This document shows positions 1 to 10,403 of a stretch of 64,000 nucleotides of DNA, one piece after another (the first letter of the stretch is position 1; each line of letters begins with the position of its first letter). The notes under the pieces are model-generated. The model searched no databases and was not told the DNA's origin. It worked only from the letters and a program-made list of their open reading frames with translations. Source of the stretch: Rhodopseudomonas sp. BAL398 (GTDB lineage: Bacteria; Pseudomonadota; Alphaproteobacteria; Rhizobiales; Xanthobacteraceae); contig NZ_CP133111.1 of NCBI RefSeq assembly GCF_033001325.1, positions 4,294,501 to 4,358,500 on the forward strand, given 5' to 3'. The position numbers and the translations under genes were made by a program.

Positions 1-95
1 AGCTCGAAGGCGCGATCGCCGGCCGCGCTCTGTATGACGGCCGGCTCGATCCGGCGCAGGCGCTGGCGTTGATCAGCCGTGCCCGGGCCGCATAG
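1..95 (+). CDS. hisA: HisA C-terminus (partial, cut by window start)
   Basis: Thirty codons open from the window edge (in frame from base 3) to TAG at 93-95. The residues [14 protein letters not shown] are the conserved C-terminal (beta-alpha)8-barrel segment of HisA, the ProFAR isomerase of histidine synthesis, and hisF follows after only 8 bases. Only the last part of the protein is visible, so the call rests on this short motif plus the his operon context. Confidence 0.85.
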   Translation, partial: LEGAIAGRALYDGRLDPAQALALISRARAA

Positions 96-103
96 GAAGC
101 ATC

Positions 104-871
104 ATGTTCAAGGTCCGCGTCATTCCCTGTCTCGACGTCAAGGACGGCCGTGTCGTCAAGGGCGTCAATTTCGTCGATCTGCGCGACGCCGGCGATCCGG
201 TGGAGGCGGCGATCGCCTATGACGCCGCCGGCGCCGATGAATTGTGTTTTCTCGACATCACCGCGACCCACGAAAACCGCGGCATCATGCTCGACGTGGT
301 GCGGCGGACTGCGGAAGCCTGCTTCATGCCGCTGACCGTCGGCGGCGGCGTGCGCACCGTGGATGATATCAAGGTGCTGCTGCGCTCCGGCGCCGACAAG
401 GTCTCGATCAATTCGGCCGCGGTCAACCGCCGCGAATTCGTGAAGGAAGCGGCGGAGAAATTCGGCGACCAATGCATCGTGGTGGCGATCGACGCCAAGC
501 GCGTGCCGGGCCGCGACCGCTGGGAGATCTTCACCCATGGCGGGCGCAAGGCCACCGGGATCGACGCCATCGAATTCGCCCAGGAGGTGGTGTCGCTCGG
601 CGCCGGCGAGATCCTGCTGACCTCGATGGACCGCGACGGCACACGGGTCGGCTTCGACATTCCGCTGACCCAGGCGGTGGCCGACAGCGTCCACGTGCCG
701 GTGATCGCCTCGGGCGGCGTCGGCAATCTCGACCATCTGGTCGACGGCATCCGCCAGGGCCATGCGACCGCGGTGCTGGCGGCGTCGATTTTCCATTTTG
801 GTGAATACACCATCCGTCAGGCCAAGGATCATATGGTCCGCGCCGGGCTGCCGATGCGGCTCGATCCCTAG
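104..871 (+). CDS. hisF: Imidazole glycerol phosphate synthase cyclase subunit HisF
   Basis: 255 aa, the usual HisF length. HisF is the cyclase half of the HisH-HisF enzyme: it uses ammonia delivered by HisH to turn PRFAR into IGP and AICAR in the cytoplasm. The N-terminus [20 protein letters not shown] carries the catalytic Asp11, and the barrel motifs [16 protein letters not shown] and [13 protein letters not shown] are intact. The ATG follows hisA by 8 bases with an AGGAAG ribosome site overlapping the hisA stop, indicating translational coupling. No anomalies were seen. Confidence 0.97.
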   Translation: MFKVRVIPCLDVKDGRVVKGVNFVDLRDAGDPVEAAIAYDAAGADELCFLDITATHENRGIMLDVVRRTAEACFMPLTVGGGVRTVDDIKVLLRSGADKVSINSAAVNRREFVKEAAEKFGDQCIVVAIDAKRVPGRDRWEIFTHGGRKATGIDAIEFAQEVVSLGAGEILLTSMDRDGTRVGFDIPLTQAVADSVHVPVIASGGVGNLDHLVDGIRQGHATAVLAASIFHFGEYTIRQAKDHMVRAGLPMRLDP

Positions 872-877
872 ATTAAC

Positions 878-907
878 GCCGCTCGGAGCGATAGGCTTCC
901 GAGCGGC
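878..907 (+). other. Perfect 10-bp hairpin in the hisF-hisE spacer
   Basis: The arms at 878-887 (GCCGCTCGGA) and 898-907 (TCCGAGCGGC) are exact reverse complements around a 10-base loop. No run of T follows, so it is not a standard intrinsic terminator. It may protect the hisF 3' end or reduce read-through into hisE; function is inferred only. Confidence 0.6.
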
Positions 908-925
908 AGAACTGGTAGAGTACCA

Positions 926-1249
926 ATGGCTCGTTTCACGATCCACGATCTGGCCGCCACCATCGACGCGCGCGCCGCCTCGAGCGCCGAGGTGTCCTAC
1001 ACCCGCAAACTGCTCGACAAGGGCCCCGAGCATTGCGCCAAGAAGTTCGGCGAGGAAGCGGTCGAAACCGTGATCGCCGCGGTCGAGAATGATCGCGGCC
1101 ATCTGATCGCCGAGAGCGCCGACGTCCTGTTCCACCTTCTCGTGCTGCTGAAATCGCGCGACGTGACGCTGGAGGACGTCGAGGCGGCGCTGGGACAGCG
1201 CACCTCAATGTCGGGACTGGACGAGAAGGCGGCGCGCAAGCGCGACTGA
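926..1249 (+). CDS. hisE: Phosphoribosyl-ATP pyrophosphatase HisE
   Basis: 107 aa, the usual size of stand-alone HisE, which hydrolyses phosphoribosyl-ATP to phosphoribosyl-AMP and pyrophosphate (second step of histidine synthesis). The all-alpha MazG-like signature is seen in [14 protein letters not shown] (metal-binding glutamates) and in [14 protein letters not shown]. It lies 54 bases after hisF, separated by the hairpin at 878-907, and is followed by coaA on the same strand. Confidence 0.96.
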   Translation: MARFTIHDLAATIDARAASSAEVSYTRKLLDKGPEHCAKKFGEEAVETVIAAVENDRGHLIAESADVLFHLLVLLKSRDVTLEDVEAALGQRTSMSGLDEKAARKRD

Positions 1250-1323
1250 AGCGTCGGCCGCCCGGCGCGGTCGCATCGCTCGATTATGAATCAAGACGAG
1301 AGAACCAAGGCGAGGACAGTTTG

Positions 1324-2277
1324 ATGGATGCGCGGTCAGACCTCCAGTACAATCCATACCGGACCTTCTCGCGGTCGCAATGGGCCAAGCTGCGCGACGA
1401 TATGCCGATGACGCTCGACGCCGATGAGATCGCGGCGCTGCGCTCGAAGTTCGACCGGCTCGATCTGAGGGAGGTCGAGGAGATCTATCTGCCGCTGTCC
1501 CGGCTGCTGTCGATTCATGTCGCCGCGCTGCAGCAGCTGTATTTTTCGCAACGGCGGTTTCTCGGCATCGTCGAACGCAAGGTGCCGTTCATCATCGGCG
1601 TCGCCGGCTCGGTGGCGGTGGGAAAATCCACCACCGCGCGCGTGTTGCAGGCGCTGTTGGCGCGCTGGTCGCCGCGGCCCAAGGTCGATCTCGTCACCAC
1701 CGACGGCTTCCTGCATCCCAATGCGGTGCTGGAGCGCGAGGGGATGATGAAGAAAAAGGGATTTCCGGAGAGCTACGATCTGCCGGCCCTGCTCGGCTTT
1801 CTCAGCGACATCAAGGCGGGGCGGCGTCGGGTCCGCGCGCCGGTGTATTCGCATCTGACCTACGACATCATTCCGAACCAGTGGATCACGGTCGACCGGC
1901 CCGACATCCTGATCGTCGAGGGCGTCAATGTGCTGCAGACCGGCCGGCTGCCGCGCGACGGCAAGGCGGTGCCTGTCGTGTCCGACTTCTTCGACTTCTC
2001 GGTCTATATCGACGCCGCCGAGCCGGTGCTGCGCGAATGGTACATTCAGCGCTTTCTGGCGCTGCGCGACACCGCGTTCCTCGACCCGCGATCCTATTTC
2101 CATCGCTACGCGCCGTTGTCCGACGAAGAGGCCACCGCGACCGCGCTGGCGATCTGGGAGCGCACCAACCTGGCCAATCTCGAGGACAACATCCTGCCGA
2201 CCCGCCCGCGCGCCACGCTGATTTTGAAAAAGGGCGCCGATCATGTGGTCGAATCGGTAGCGCTGCGCAGGTTGTAG
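1324..2277 (+). CDS. coaA: Type I pantothenate kinase CoaA
   Basis: 317 aa from the ATG at 1324; an in-frame TTG directly before it (1321) is less likely. CoaA phosphorylates pantothenate with ATP, the first and feedback-regulated step of coenzyme A synthesis. The P-loop GSVAVGKS is at residues 95-102, followed by the family segments [10 protein letters not shown] and [16 protein letters not shown] ribosome site precedes the start. It is 74 bases after hisE, a linkage common in this group of alphaproteobacteria. Length and motifs are normal. Confidence 0.96.
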   Translation: MDARSDLQYNPYRTFSRSQWAKLRDDMPMTLDADEIAALRSKFDRLDLREVEEIYLPLSRLLSIHVAALQQLYFSQRRFLGIVERKVPFIIGVAGSVAVGKSTTARVLQALLARWSPRPKVDLVTTDGFLHPNAVLEREGMMKKKGFPESYDLPALLGFLSDIKAGRRRVRAPVYSHLTYDIIPNQWITVDRPDILIVEGVNVLQTGRLPRDGKAVPVVSDFFDFSVYIDAAEPVLREWYIQRFLALRDTAFLDPRSYFHRYAPLSDEEATATALAIWERTNLANLEDNILPTRPRATLILKKGADHVVESVALRRL

Positions 2278-2347
2278 TTCGCGGGGCGCTGCGACGTAGT
2301 TTCGGGGGAGCAGACGCCGCTCGCATTTCCATCCGTCATCCTTCACC

Positions 2348-2448
2348 TGTCATCCCCGCGACAAGCGGGGATCCAGTATGTCGTAGCTTTGCGATTGAAC
2401 GCGAAAGCTCTGGACTACTGGGCCACCCGCTTTCGCGGGTGGTGACAG
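2348..2448. repeat. Dispersed palindromic repeat (TGTCATCCCCGCG type)
   Basis: An imperfect inverted repeat about 100 bases long. The left end TGTCATCCCCGCGACAAGCG is mirrored by CGCTTTCGCGGGTGGTGACA at the right end, and GGATCCAGTA is mirrored imperfectly by TGGACTACTG. It lies between convergent coaA and the OlsB-like gene, where it could also fold as a transcription-end hairpin. Confidence 0.7.
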
Positions 2449-2490
2449 CAAGGTTTGGATCGGCCCCGGGACCTGACTTAGGGGCCTGAC

Positions 2491-3453
2491 TTACGCCGCG
2501 TGCCTTGTCGCGTCGGCGCCGAAATGCTCGATATAGCGGCTCTTGATCGCCGCCACCGGCATCACGATCAGGACGTCGGTGGTGCCGAACTGATAGTCCA
2601 CCACCGCGCCGTCGCCGATGACGGCGCCGAGCCGCAGATAGCCCTTGATCAGCGGCGGCAGCTGGTGCAACGCCAATTTCGGATCGATGGCGTCTTTCGC
2701 CATCCGGTTCATGTCGACGCGGCGAGACGGATTGGCGCTGGCCTGCCATTCCGCCGGCGCGGATGCGTAGTGGTGGAGGAACGACAGCGGCAGCGCCAGC
2801 CGGTTCGGATCGGTGCCGTCGAAGCTGGCGCAGCCGATCATCACGTCGACCCGGTTCTGGCGCACATAGCTCCAGATCCCGTGCCACAACAATTCGACGG
2901 TGCGCTTGGTGCGATAGCGCGGCAGCACGCAAGAGCGTCCCAGCTCGAGAAAGCGCAGGTCCGGATGGCGCTCGACCATGCCGGAAATATCGAACTCATT
3001 CTCGGTGTAGAAACCGCCGGCGCGGTCGGCGACCTCCTGCCGCAGCAGCCGATAGGTGCCGACCACCGGCTGCTTGCCGCTTAGCGAGGGCTTGGCGGCG
3101 TGGTCGATCACCAGCAGATGGTCGCAGATCGCGTCGAAGGCGTCCTTGTCGCGGCGCGCCAGCATGGTGGCGGCATCAGCGATCGCGGTCCCGTCCTTGT
3201 AGAACACCCGGTAGCGCAGCTTTTGCGCGCGCTTCACGTCGTTCTTCTTCTGCGCCAGCCGGACTTCCAGCGCGCCGATCTTCCCCAGCGTCGCCGGCTG
3301 CTGAGGAAACCGGACGATCGGCTTGCCATCCAGCATCAGCTTCGGCGCCGGCTTGAACCAGGTGATGGCGCTGTGGGCGACCGCGCCGGCATTTTCGGGC
3401 CGCAGCAATTTGATGAAACGTTGGGTCGAGCGTGTCAGGTCTTCGGCTGGCAT
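2491..3453 (-). CDS. olsB: GNAT-fold acyltransferase, OlsB-like (ornithine N-acyltransferase)
   Basis: 320 aa from the ATG at 3453, preceded by GGGGAT; a TTG 60 bases upstream is possible but has no ribosome site. OlsB transfers a 3-hydroxyacyl chain from acyl carrier protein to ornithine, giving lyso-ornithine lipid, a phosphorus-free membrane lipid. Family blocks seen: AQKLRYRVFY near residue 77, FLELGRSCVLP near 190, TVELLWHGIW, and GCASFDGTDP. No olsA (the second acyltransferase) is in the window. The family also contains COG3176 'putative hemolysins', so the substrate is inferred. Confidence 0.78.
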   Translation of the reverse strand: MPAEDLTRSTQRFIKLLRPENAGAVAHSAITWFKPAPKLMLDGKPIVRFPQQPATLGKIGALEVRLAQKKNDVKRAQKLRYRVFYKDGTAIADAATMLARRDKDAFDAICDHLLVIDHAAKPSLSGKQPVVGTYRLLRQEVADRAGGFYTENEFDISGMVERHPDLRFLELGRSCVLPRYRTKRTVELLWHGIWSYVRQNRVDVMIGCASFDGTDPNRLALPLSFLHHYASAPAEWQASANPSRRVDMNRMAKDAIDPKLALHQLPPLIKGYLRLGAVIGDGAVVDYQFGTTDVLIVMPVAAIKSRYIEHFGADATRHAA

Positions 3454-3636
3454 GTTGATCCCCGCAACCGCACGCGTCCGAATCGGACCGATGCAGCCTT
3501 CTCGCATCAACAATCACGCACGTTCGACAGCGGTGTGACACCACGGTTTCGGTGGCGTGACACGGGCTGTTAGTTTGGCGTTGTTGGTATGTGGATCAGG
3601 CGTGGCCGGTGCAATCGATCAAGACCGGTGCCGGCG

Positions 3637-5895
3637 TCACGCCGCCAGGTGGCGCGAGGCCGCCAGATTAGCGAGCGCATCGGCGAGCTTGTCGCGATCC
3701 AGCGGCTTCACCAGAAAGCCGTCCATCCCCGCCTCGAAGCAGGCGTAGCGATCCTCGACCAGCGTATTGGCGGTCAGCGCCAGAATCGGGGTGCGGCGAA
3801 CCCGCTGCTCGGCCTCGCGGGCGCGGATCCGCCTTGTCGTCTCGATGCCGTCGAGCACCGGCATCTGAATATCCATCAGCACCAGATCATAGGGCGCGGC
3901 GGCGGATTCGGCGGCCCGCCAGGATTCCAGCGCCTGTTCGCCATCGGTGGTGATGACCGCCCGATGACCGAGCCGGGTCAGCAGCGACCGCATCAACAGC
4001 GCGTTGATGTCATTGTCTTCGGCGACCAGGATCGATAGCGCCCGCCCGCTCGACTTGGCAGTTTCGCCGACCTGGGGCTGTGGGTCCGGCGCGTCGCTAT
4101 CGGAGATGCCGGGCGCGGTCGGCGTGGCTTGCAGCGTCAGGCGCGCGGCCAGCGACGCCGCCCGCAACGGCTTGACCAGATAGCCGGTAAAAGCGGATTC
4201 GGCGCCGGGCTGAAGCTCATGCCGCGCCGCCGGGGTCAGCATCACGATTCGCTGCGCCGCATGGGGCGTAGCGGCGCTGGCCAGCGCCTCGGCCTCCTCA
4301 GCGCCGATGCCGCGGTCGATCAGGATCGCCTGCCATGGCCGTTCCGGCAGCAGCGCCCCCGCGACGTCGCGGTCCGACACCGTGCAGGTATTGGCCCCCC
4401 AGCGTTGCAGTCGACGCGCGATCAATGCGGCTTCGATGGTCTGCGGCGCCACCAGCATGATCGATTGCCCGGTCAGATCGGGCGCGATCAGGATCGGCGT
4501 CGTGCTGGCGGCGTGCTGCGATTCGGCGAGCGGCAGGGCGACCGTGAAGGTCGAACCGACGCCTTGCTGGCTCTGCAGTGCGATCTGGCCCCCCATCCGC
4601 TTGACGATCCGCTCGCTGATGCTGAGGCCCAGCCCGGTGCCCCCGTAATTGCGGGCGATCGAATCATGGGCCTGCTCGAATTCGCGGAAGATCCGGGCTT
4701 GCGCGTCCGGCGCGATGCCGATGCCGGTGTCGCGGACCAGGAAATTGATCCAGCCCGGCTGCTCGCCGGGTTCGACGATCAGCGCGACGCCACCGGTCTC
4801 GGTGAACTTGATGGCGTTGCCGGCCAGATTGAGCAGCACCTGCCGCAGCCTCGCGGCGTCGCCGACCAGATCGGCCGGCAGACGGTCATCCACATAGGTC
4901 GCGATCTCGATCTGGCGCGCCTGCGCTCTTGGCGCCAGCAATTCGGCGATGTCCTCGATCAGCGCGCCGAGTTGGAACGGCCGGGCCTCGAGGTCGATCT
5001 TGCCGGCCTCGATCTTCGAATAGTCGAGCAGCTCCTCGATCAGCGACAGCAGCGCGTCGCCCGAACTCTTGACCGCCTTGGCATAGGTGACCTGCTCCGG
5101 GGTCAGCGCGGTGTCGAGCAGCAGACCGCTCATGCCGATGATGCCGTTGAGGGGGGTGCGAATCTCGTGCGACGCCATCGCCAGAAATCGGGATTTGGCG
5201 CGGTTGGCGGCATCGGCCAGGTCGCGGGCCTCGGCCAGCGCGCGTTCGGTCTCGGTGCGGTCGGTGACGTCGCGGCCGACGCATTGCAACTCGGCGGGTT
5301 GCCCGGCATCGGAGCGGGTGAGGCCTTCGCGCCAGGCGATCCAGCGCGAGCCGGTCGCGGTGCGGATCTCCTGGTCGTGGATCCGGGTGCCGTTCGGCTC
5401 CAGCTTGGCGTCGCCTTGGGTCAGCACCGGAAGGGCGAAATGGCTGCCGATCAGGTCGGCGCAGGAGCGCTGCGCCAGCGCGCAATAGGCGTCGTTGACG
5501 AAGGTGATGGCGCCGTCGCCGTCGCGCAGCACGATCAGGTCGCCCTGGGATTCGAACAGGCCGCGGGCGCGTTGCTCGGCTTCCTGCAATTCCCAATTGC
5601 GATCCACCAGCGCTTCGTTGTGCAAGGCAAGTTTGCGCTGCGCCCGGCGCAGCCAGCGCATCCGCATGCTCAGCATCGCCAGCGCGACGCAGGCCATTGC
5701 GAACAGGAAGCTGGCGCCGATCGCGAAGGCGTGGGGATCATAGCCGGAATTCGGCGACCGACTGGCGGAGATGAACCCATAGGCGCCTCCGAACGTGGCG
5801 GAGAACACGATGAACGAGCGGAAAGTGAAAATGAGCCGGGGATAGCGCCGTGCCATTCGGCGCAATCGTGATTTGAGTCGCAATACGCGTCGCAT
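3637..5895 (-). CDS. Membrane-bound hybrid sensor histidine kinase (PAS-HK-REC-REC)
   Basis: 752 aa. Order: two membrane helices at about residues 21-42 and 57-77, a short coiled coil, a PAS domain at about 107-215, a dimerisation/phosphoacceptor helix with His243 in [10 protein letters not shown], an ATPase domain ending in [12 protein letters not shown] near 418-430, a first receiver-like domain at about 475-590, and a second receiver at 621-740 with Asp675 in [10 protein letters not shown] and Lys730. The first receiver lacks the paired acidic residues after its first strand (SIMLVAPQT), so it is probably a non-phosphorylated pseudo-receiver. No cognate regulator or His-phosphotransfer gene is adjacent. 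The signal is unknown. Confidence 0.88.
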   Translation of the reverse strand: MRRVLRLKSRLRRMARRYPRLIFTFRSFIVFSATFGGAYGFISASRSPNSGYDPHAFAIGASFLFAMACVALAMLSMRMRWLRRAQRKLALHNEALVDRNWELQEAEQRARGLFESQGDLIVLRDGDGAITFVNDAYCALAQRSCADLIGSHFALPVLTQGDAKLEPNGTRIHDQEIRTATGSRWIAWREGLTRSDAGQPAELQCVGRDVTDRTETERALAEARDLADAANRAKSRFLAMASHEIRTPLNGIIGMSGLLLDTALTPEQVTYAKAVKSSGDALLSLIEELLDYSKIEAGKIDLEARPFQLGALIEDIAELLAPRAQARQIEIATYVDDRLPADLVGDAARLRQVLLNLAGNAIKFTETGGVALIVEPGEQPGWINFLVRDTGIGIAPDAQARIFREFEQAHDSIARNYGGTGLGLSISERIVKRMGGQIALQSQQGVGSTFTVALPLAESQHAASTTPILIAPDLTGQSIMLVAPQTIEAALIARRLQRWGANTCTVSDRDVAGALLPERPWQAILIDRGIGAEEAEALASAATPHAAQRIVMLTPAARHELQPGAESAFTGYLVKPLRAASLAARLTLQATPTAPGISDSDAPDPQPQVGETAKSSGRALSILVAEDNDINALLMRSLLTRLGHRAVITTDGEQALESWRAAESAAAPYDLVLMDIQMPVLDGIETTRRIRAREAEQRVRRTPILALTANTLVEDRYACFEAGMDGFLVKPLDRDKLADALANLAASRHLAA

Positions 5896-6000
5896 CCTGG
5901 GCCCTCAACCGTCGGCCGCAACATTGCCGGGTCGACATTGCAAAGTGCTTGATCACCGCAATGTTTGGCAGGCGCCCGTGCCAATACGGTTGATCGAACG

Positions 6001-6477
6001 TTAAGAGCCGCCAGCGATCGAGGCGGTGGTCATCCGCGAGTCCGCGTCCTCGGCGCCGACCACCAGCGCCGCCGCATCCTGCGCGGTGAAAGCCTGCGAG
6101 CTGACGTAAACCCGATAATCGGCATTGTTGTCGCGGGTCAGATAGATCAGCGGGGCCGCATTGGACCGCGCCGTGATCGCGACCAGCCGGGTTGCCGCCG
6201 TGACCCGGCAGGCCTCGCTGTCGGTCGCAGCCGAATCGTCGGTGACGGCGAAATCCGCGGCGGCGGCATCGTCAACGATCTGAACCCGAACAGTGGCGAG
6301 CCGCGGATCGTCGGTGAAGCCGACGCGCCGTTGCGCCTGCCAAACCGAGGACGTGAGCTGGACCGAATGATCGCCGAGCACGATGCAGGGCGCGGGGCCG
6401 GGCATCAATGTGCTGCGTGCGAACACGCCGGCAATCAGCAACGGAATGGCCGAGGCGAGAATCTTGAAACGCAACAT
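6001..6477 (-). CDS. Hypothetical exported protein
   Basis: 158 aa with an N-terminal hydrophobic segment (ILASAIPLLIAGVFA) that reads as a signal peptide or anchor. The rest is rich in Ala, Asp and Val with two cysteines (PAPCIVLGD, SEACRVTA) that could form a disulfide. Segments such as LIYLTRDNNADYRVYVSS look beta-rich. I recognise no family. It is on the same strand as the hybrid kinase, 105 bases upstream of it. Confidence 0.65.
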   Translation of the reverse strand: MLRFKILASAIPLLIAGVFARSTLMPGPAPCIVLGDHSVQLTSSVWQAQRRVGFTDDPRLATVRVQIVDDAAAADFAVTDDSAATDSEACRVTAATRLVAITARSNAAPLIYLTRDNNADYRVYVSSQAFTAQDAAALVVGAEDADSRMTTASIAGGS

Positions 6478-6586
6478 GACGCGTTACTCTGCATGGCGGC
6501 CCGATACGCAGGCCTATGGTTTGCAGAGGGTAAACAAAAGTCGTTACCACGAAGTTGACGTGCGGATGGCCGTTAACCACGCGCGC

Positions 6587-8126
6587 TCAGGCGGCGCGCT
6601 TGAGGTCCTCGGCCAGCGCGCGATAGGACAGCGCCTCGGCCAGATGCAGCCGGCCGATGGTGTCGGCGCCAGCGAGGTCGGCCAGCGTGCGGGCGACGCG
6701 AAGGACACGATGATAGCCGCGCGCCGACAGCCGCATGGTTTCGGCGGCGTCGCGCAGCAGCTTGAGGCCGGCCTGATCCGGCTGCGCGATGGTCTCCAGC
6801 ACCGAAGCGGGCGCCTCGGCGTTGGTGCGGATCTGCGGCAGGCCGGCTGCGAGATAGCGTGCGCGCTGGATGTCGCGCGCCGCGGCGACGCGGGCCGCGA
6901 CCTCGGCCGAACCTTCCGCCGCCGGCGGCAGGATCAGATCCGCGGCGGTCACCGCCGGGACTTCGATGCGCAGATCGATGCGGTCCATCAGCGGCCCGGA
7001 AATCCGCGCCTGGTAGTCGGCGCTGCAGCGTTCCAGCCGGCCGCGCTTGCAGGCATAGCCGGGCTCGTAAGCATGGCCGCAGCGGCAGGGATTCATCGCC
7101 GCGATCAGCATGAAGCGGGCCGGATAGGTGACGCGATGATTGGCCCGCGACACCGCGACCTCGCCGTTCTCCAGCGGCTGGCGCAGCGAATCCAGCACCC
7201 GGGCGTCGAATTCCGGCAGCTCGTCGAGGAACAGCACGCCCTGATGCGCCAGCGACACCTCGCCGGGCCGGGCGCGGATGCCGCCGCCGGTCAGCGCCGC
7301 CATGCTGGCGGAGTGATGTGGCGCGCGGAATGGCCGCCGCGCGGTCAGCGCGCCGTCGCGGATCTCGCCCGCGACCGAGGCGATCATCGACACTTCGAGC
7401 AATTCGGCGGGCTGCAGCGGCGGCAGGATCGAGGGCAAGCCTCGCGGCCAGCATCGACTTGCCGGCGCCGGGCGAGCCGATCATCAACAGATGATGCCCC
7501 CCGGCCGCGGCGATCTCCAACGCGCGCTTGGCGCTTTCCTGGCCTTTGATATCGCGCAGGTCGAGCGGCGAGGGCTCCGCCTCATGGACGCGCGGCTGCG
7601 GCCGGCCGAGCAGTTGCGTGCCCTTGAAGTGGTTGGCGATCTGGATCAGCGAATTGGCCGCGATGATCTGGATGTCGGGACTGGCCCAGGCCGCTTCCGA
7701 GCCGCAGCTGGCGGGACAGATGAGCCCCTCATCGCGGGCATTGGCGGCAATCGCCGCCGGCAGCACGCCGGCCACCGGCGCGATCGAGCCGTCGAGCCCC
7801 AATTCGCCGAGCACGGTGAAGCCCGCCAACGCATCCGCCGGAATCGCGCCGATCGCCGCCATCAGCCCGAGTGCGATCGGCAGGTCGTAATGGCTGCCTT
7901 CCTTTGGCAGGTCGGCCGGGGCCAGATTGACGGTGATGCGTCGCGCCGGCAGCGCCAGACCGGAGGCGATCAGCGCCGAACGAACCCGTTCGCGCGCTTC
8001 CGACACCGCCTTGTCGGCGAGGCCGACGACCGCGAAGGCCGGCAGGCCCGGAGATACCTGGACCTGCACATCGACGGTCCTTGCCTCGATGCCTTCAAAC
8101 GCCACGGTGGAAACGCGCTGGACCAT
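6587..8126 (-). pseudogene. comM: Mg-chelatase-like AAA ATPase ComM/YifB, frameshifted
   Basis: ComM is a hexameric helicase that aids branch migration during integration of transforming DNA. The ATG at 8126 begins [16 protein letters not shown], and frame 1 runs through the LonC-like N-domain to the Walker [15 protein letters not shown] (about residue 229). At 7437-7438 one extra A on the + strand (T in the gene, CTTG instead of CTG) shifts the frame; the other frame then carries [14 protein letters not shown], Walker [12 protein letters not shown] and the zinc-like [13 protein letters not shown] to the stop at 6587. Removing the base restores 512 aa, the normal length. Left as is, frame 1 stays open to 6573 and gives a 517-aa protein with a scrambled ATPase half. 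Sequencing error cannot be excluded. Confidence 0.85.
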
Positions 8127-8327
8127 GCTATGCTCCGCTGCGGCGAAATTATCCCAAGGCGCCGGGTCTCGCAAGAACAATTCAGGAACAGTCGTCCGTC
8201 CCGCGTCGTTTGGGAGACGTGGAAGGCGGCGCTTGACGACACCTAAATACCTTGCCTCGACATTAAATCTTAAAGATTCACTATGCAGGCTTAGTCCCGG
8301 TCTTTCTTGCTGGCTCGATTCAAATCC

Positions 8328-9386
8328 ATGTCCGATCAATCTGACCAGCCACCGGTTTCCAGCGACGCCGAGGTGATCGCCGCCTTGCGGGCACAGCTGC
8401 AGGATCAGGCGGAGAAGCTGCGCGAACAGACCGCGTTGCTCGCCCATAGCCGGAAGATTTTCGATCGCGCCTCGGCCGCTGCACGAATCGGCGTGTGGGA
8501 GTGCACCCTGCCCGACGAGACGCTGGTGTGGACCGACGTGGTCTATGACATTTTCGATCTTCCGCGTGGATCGGAGCTCGAACGCGGCGAAATGCTGAAA
8601 TGCTATCCGGACGACTCCGCCAGGGAACTGCACAAGCGGCGCAGCATCGCCATCGAGCAATGCAGCGGCTTCAGCCTCGATACCGAGATCGTGACCGTCA
8701 AGGGCAACCGGCGCTGGATCCGGATCACCGCCAGCGTGGAATCCGTGGACGGCGTCGCGGTCCGCATCTTCGGCATCAAGCAGGACATCACCGACGAGAA
8801 GATTCTCGCCGACCGCAATCGCTATCTCGCCGAGGTCGATGCGGTCACCGGGCTGGCGAACCGCAGCCGGTTTCAATCCGTGCTACTGGAAGAACTCGAT
8901 CCCAACGCGGACGCCGGCAAGCCGTTCGGCGCGCTATTGTTGATCGATCTCGACGAGTTCAAGGCGGTCAATGACAGCTTCGGTCACGCCGTCGGCGACG
9001 AATGCCTGAAGCAGGCCGGGCAACGCATTCGCAGCGCCTGCGGTGACGCCAGGCTGGTGGCGCGAATCGGCGGCGATGAATTCGCGGTGATTCTCGGCGC
9101 CCGTCTGCAATTCGCGGACATTTCCGAAGCCGCCCGCGCCATCGTCGAGAAGATGCGCTCGCCGATCGCCTTGCACGGCCACCGGCTTCAGCTCGGCGTG
9201 TCTGTCGGCATCGCGCTGGTGGACGGCTGCACACCCGACCAATTGTTCATGATGGCGGACGCAGCGCTCTACGCCGCCAAAGCCGCCGGCCGCAACACCT
9301 TCCGGATTCACAAGCCCGGAACGGGCAGGACGTTCGCGCCTGTCGTGACGCCGCCCAGGAGCGGACCGGCGTCGGTCCGCGCCTGA
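8328..9386 (+). CDS. PAS-GGDEF diguanylate cyclase
   Basis: 352 aa from the ATG at 8328 ([10 protein letters not shown]); a TTG 21 bases upstream is a weaker start. A short helical/coiled segment at 15-40 leads to a PAS domain with PAC motif at about 45-160, then a GGDEF domain at 165-335. The active-site loop GGDEF is at residues 248-252, with [18 protein letters not shown] giving the metal and substrate residues, so it should make cyclic di-GMP from GTP. No RxxD inhibitory site is seen five residues before GGDEF. There is no membrane segment, so it is probably a cytosolic sensor. It is divergent from the broken comM. Confidence 0.92.
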   Translation: MSDQSDQPPVSSDAEVIAALRAQLQDQAEKLREQTALLAHSRKIFDRASAAARIGVWECTLPDETLVWTDVVYDIFDLPRGSELERGEMLKCYPDDSARELHKRRSIAIEQCSGFSLDTEIVTVKGNRRWIRITASVESVDGVAVRIFGIKQDITDEKILADRNRYLAEVDAVTGLANRSRFQSVLLEELDPNADAGKPFGALLLIDLDEFKAVNDSFGHAVGDECLKQAGQRIRSACGDARLVARIGGDEFAVILGARLQFADISEAARAIVEKMRSPIALHGHRLQLGVSVGIALVDGCTPDQLFMMADAALYAAKAAGRNTFRIHKPGTGRTFAPVVTPPRSGPASVRA

Positions 9387-9406
9387 GCGTGGAAACGGCG
9401 GAGCGC

Positions 9407-10348
9407 TCATCTTCGCTTGGTTTCGATCACGTCCCAGATCATCGCCGCGACATCGGGGCCGCCGAGCTTGGCGATGGCGCGGATCCCGGTCGGCGAGGTG
9501 ACGTTGATCTCCGTCAGATGGCCGTCGATGACGTCGATGCCGACGAACAGCAAACCGCGCTCGCGCAGATGCGGCCCGAGCCGGGCGCAGATCTCGCGTT
9601 CGCGCGGGCTGAGGTCGGTCGCAGCCGCTGCCCCGCCGCGCACCATGTTGGAACGCAGATCGTCCTGCGCCGGCACGCGGTTCACGGCGCCGGCGAATTC
9701 GCCGTCGACCAGGATGATGCGCTTGTCGCCATGCTTGACCTCGGGAAGAAAGCGCTGGATCACCCAGGGTTCGCGGAATGTCACCGAGAACATGTCGTAG
9801 AGCGAGCCGAAATTCATGTCCTGCGGCAGCACCCGGAACACCGCGGCGCCGCCATGGCCGTGCAGCGGCTTCATCACCACCGCGCCGTGCTCGGCACGAA
9901 ACGAATTGATCTCCTCGAGGTCGCGGCTGATCAGCGTCGGCGGCATCAGGTCGGCGAAGTCCATCACGAAGATCTTTTCCGGCGCGTTGCGGACACTGGC
10001 CGGATTGTTGACCACCAAGGTCTCGGGATGGATCCGCTCCAGCAGATGCGTGCTGGTGATGTAAGCGAGGTCGAACGGCGGATCCTGGCGTAGCAGCACC
10101 ACGTCGAAGCCGCGCATGTCGGTGCGCACCGTTTCGCCGAGGGTAAAGTGGTCGCCCAGCTCGTCGCGCACGCTGAGCGGCTGGACATTGGCGACGACGT
10201 CGTTGCCGCGCAGCGATAATTTGTCGGGCGTCAGATAGGACAGCGCGTGACCGCGCTTCTGTGCCTCCAGCAACAGCGCGAATGTCGAATCGCCGCGAAT
10301 GTTGATTCGCGCGATGGGGTCCATCTGGACGGCGACCTTCAATGTCAT
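9407..10348 (-). CDS. gshB: Glutathione synthetase GshB
   Basis: 313 aa, usual for bacterial GshB, which joins glycine to gamma-glutamylcysteine with ATP. ATP-grasp features are present: N-terminal [12 protein letters not shown], the [15 protein letters not shown] nucleotide loop, [20 protein letters not shown], and the C-terminal [19 protein letters not shown] with metal-binding residues. It converges with the diguanylate cyclase gene and follows yraN and rsmI on the same strand with a 55-base gap. Confidence 0.97.
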   Translation of the reverse strand: MTLKVAVQMDPIARINIRGDSTFALLLEAQKRGHALSYLTPDKLSLRGNDVVANVQPLSVRDELGDHFTLGETVRTDMRGFDVVLLRQDPPFDLAYITSTHLLERIHPETLVVNNPASVRNAPEKIFVMDFADLMPPTLISRDLEEINSFRAEHGAVVMKPLHGHGGAAVFRVLPQDMNFGSLYDMFSVTFREPWVIQRFLPEVKHGDKRIILVDGEFAGAVNRVPAQDDLRSNMVRGGAAAATDLSPREREICARLGPHLRERGLLFVGIDVIDGHLTEINVTSPTGIRAIAKLGGPDVAAMIWDVIETKRR

Positions 10349-10403
10349 GCTGGATATCCGGGGTTCTTGATGATGGGGGAAGGCGATGCGGCGGTGATCG
10401 GCG

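Noticed and set aside
4129-5871. 580-aa open frame on the + strand
   Set aside because: Antisense to the hybrid kinase; high GC keeps reverse frames open. No family motifs and composition dominated by Arg, Gly and Gln.
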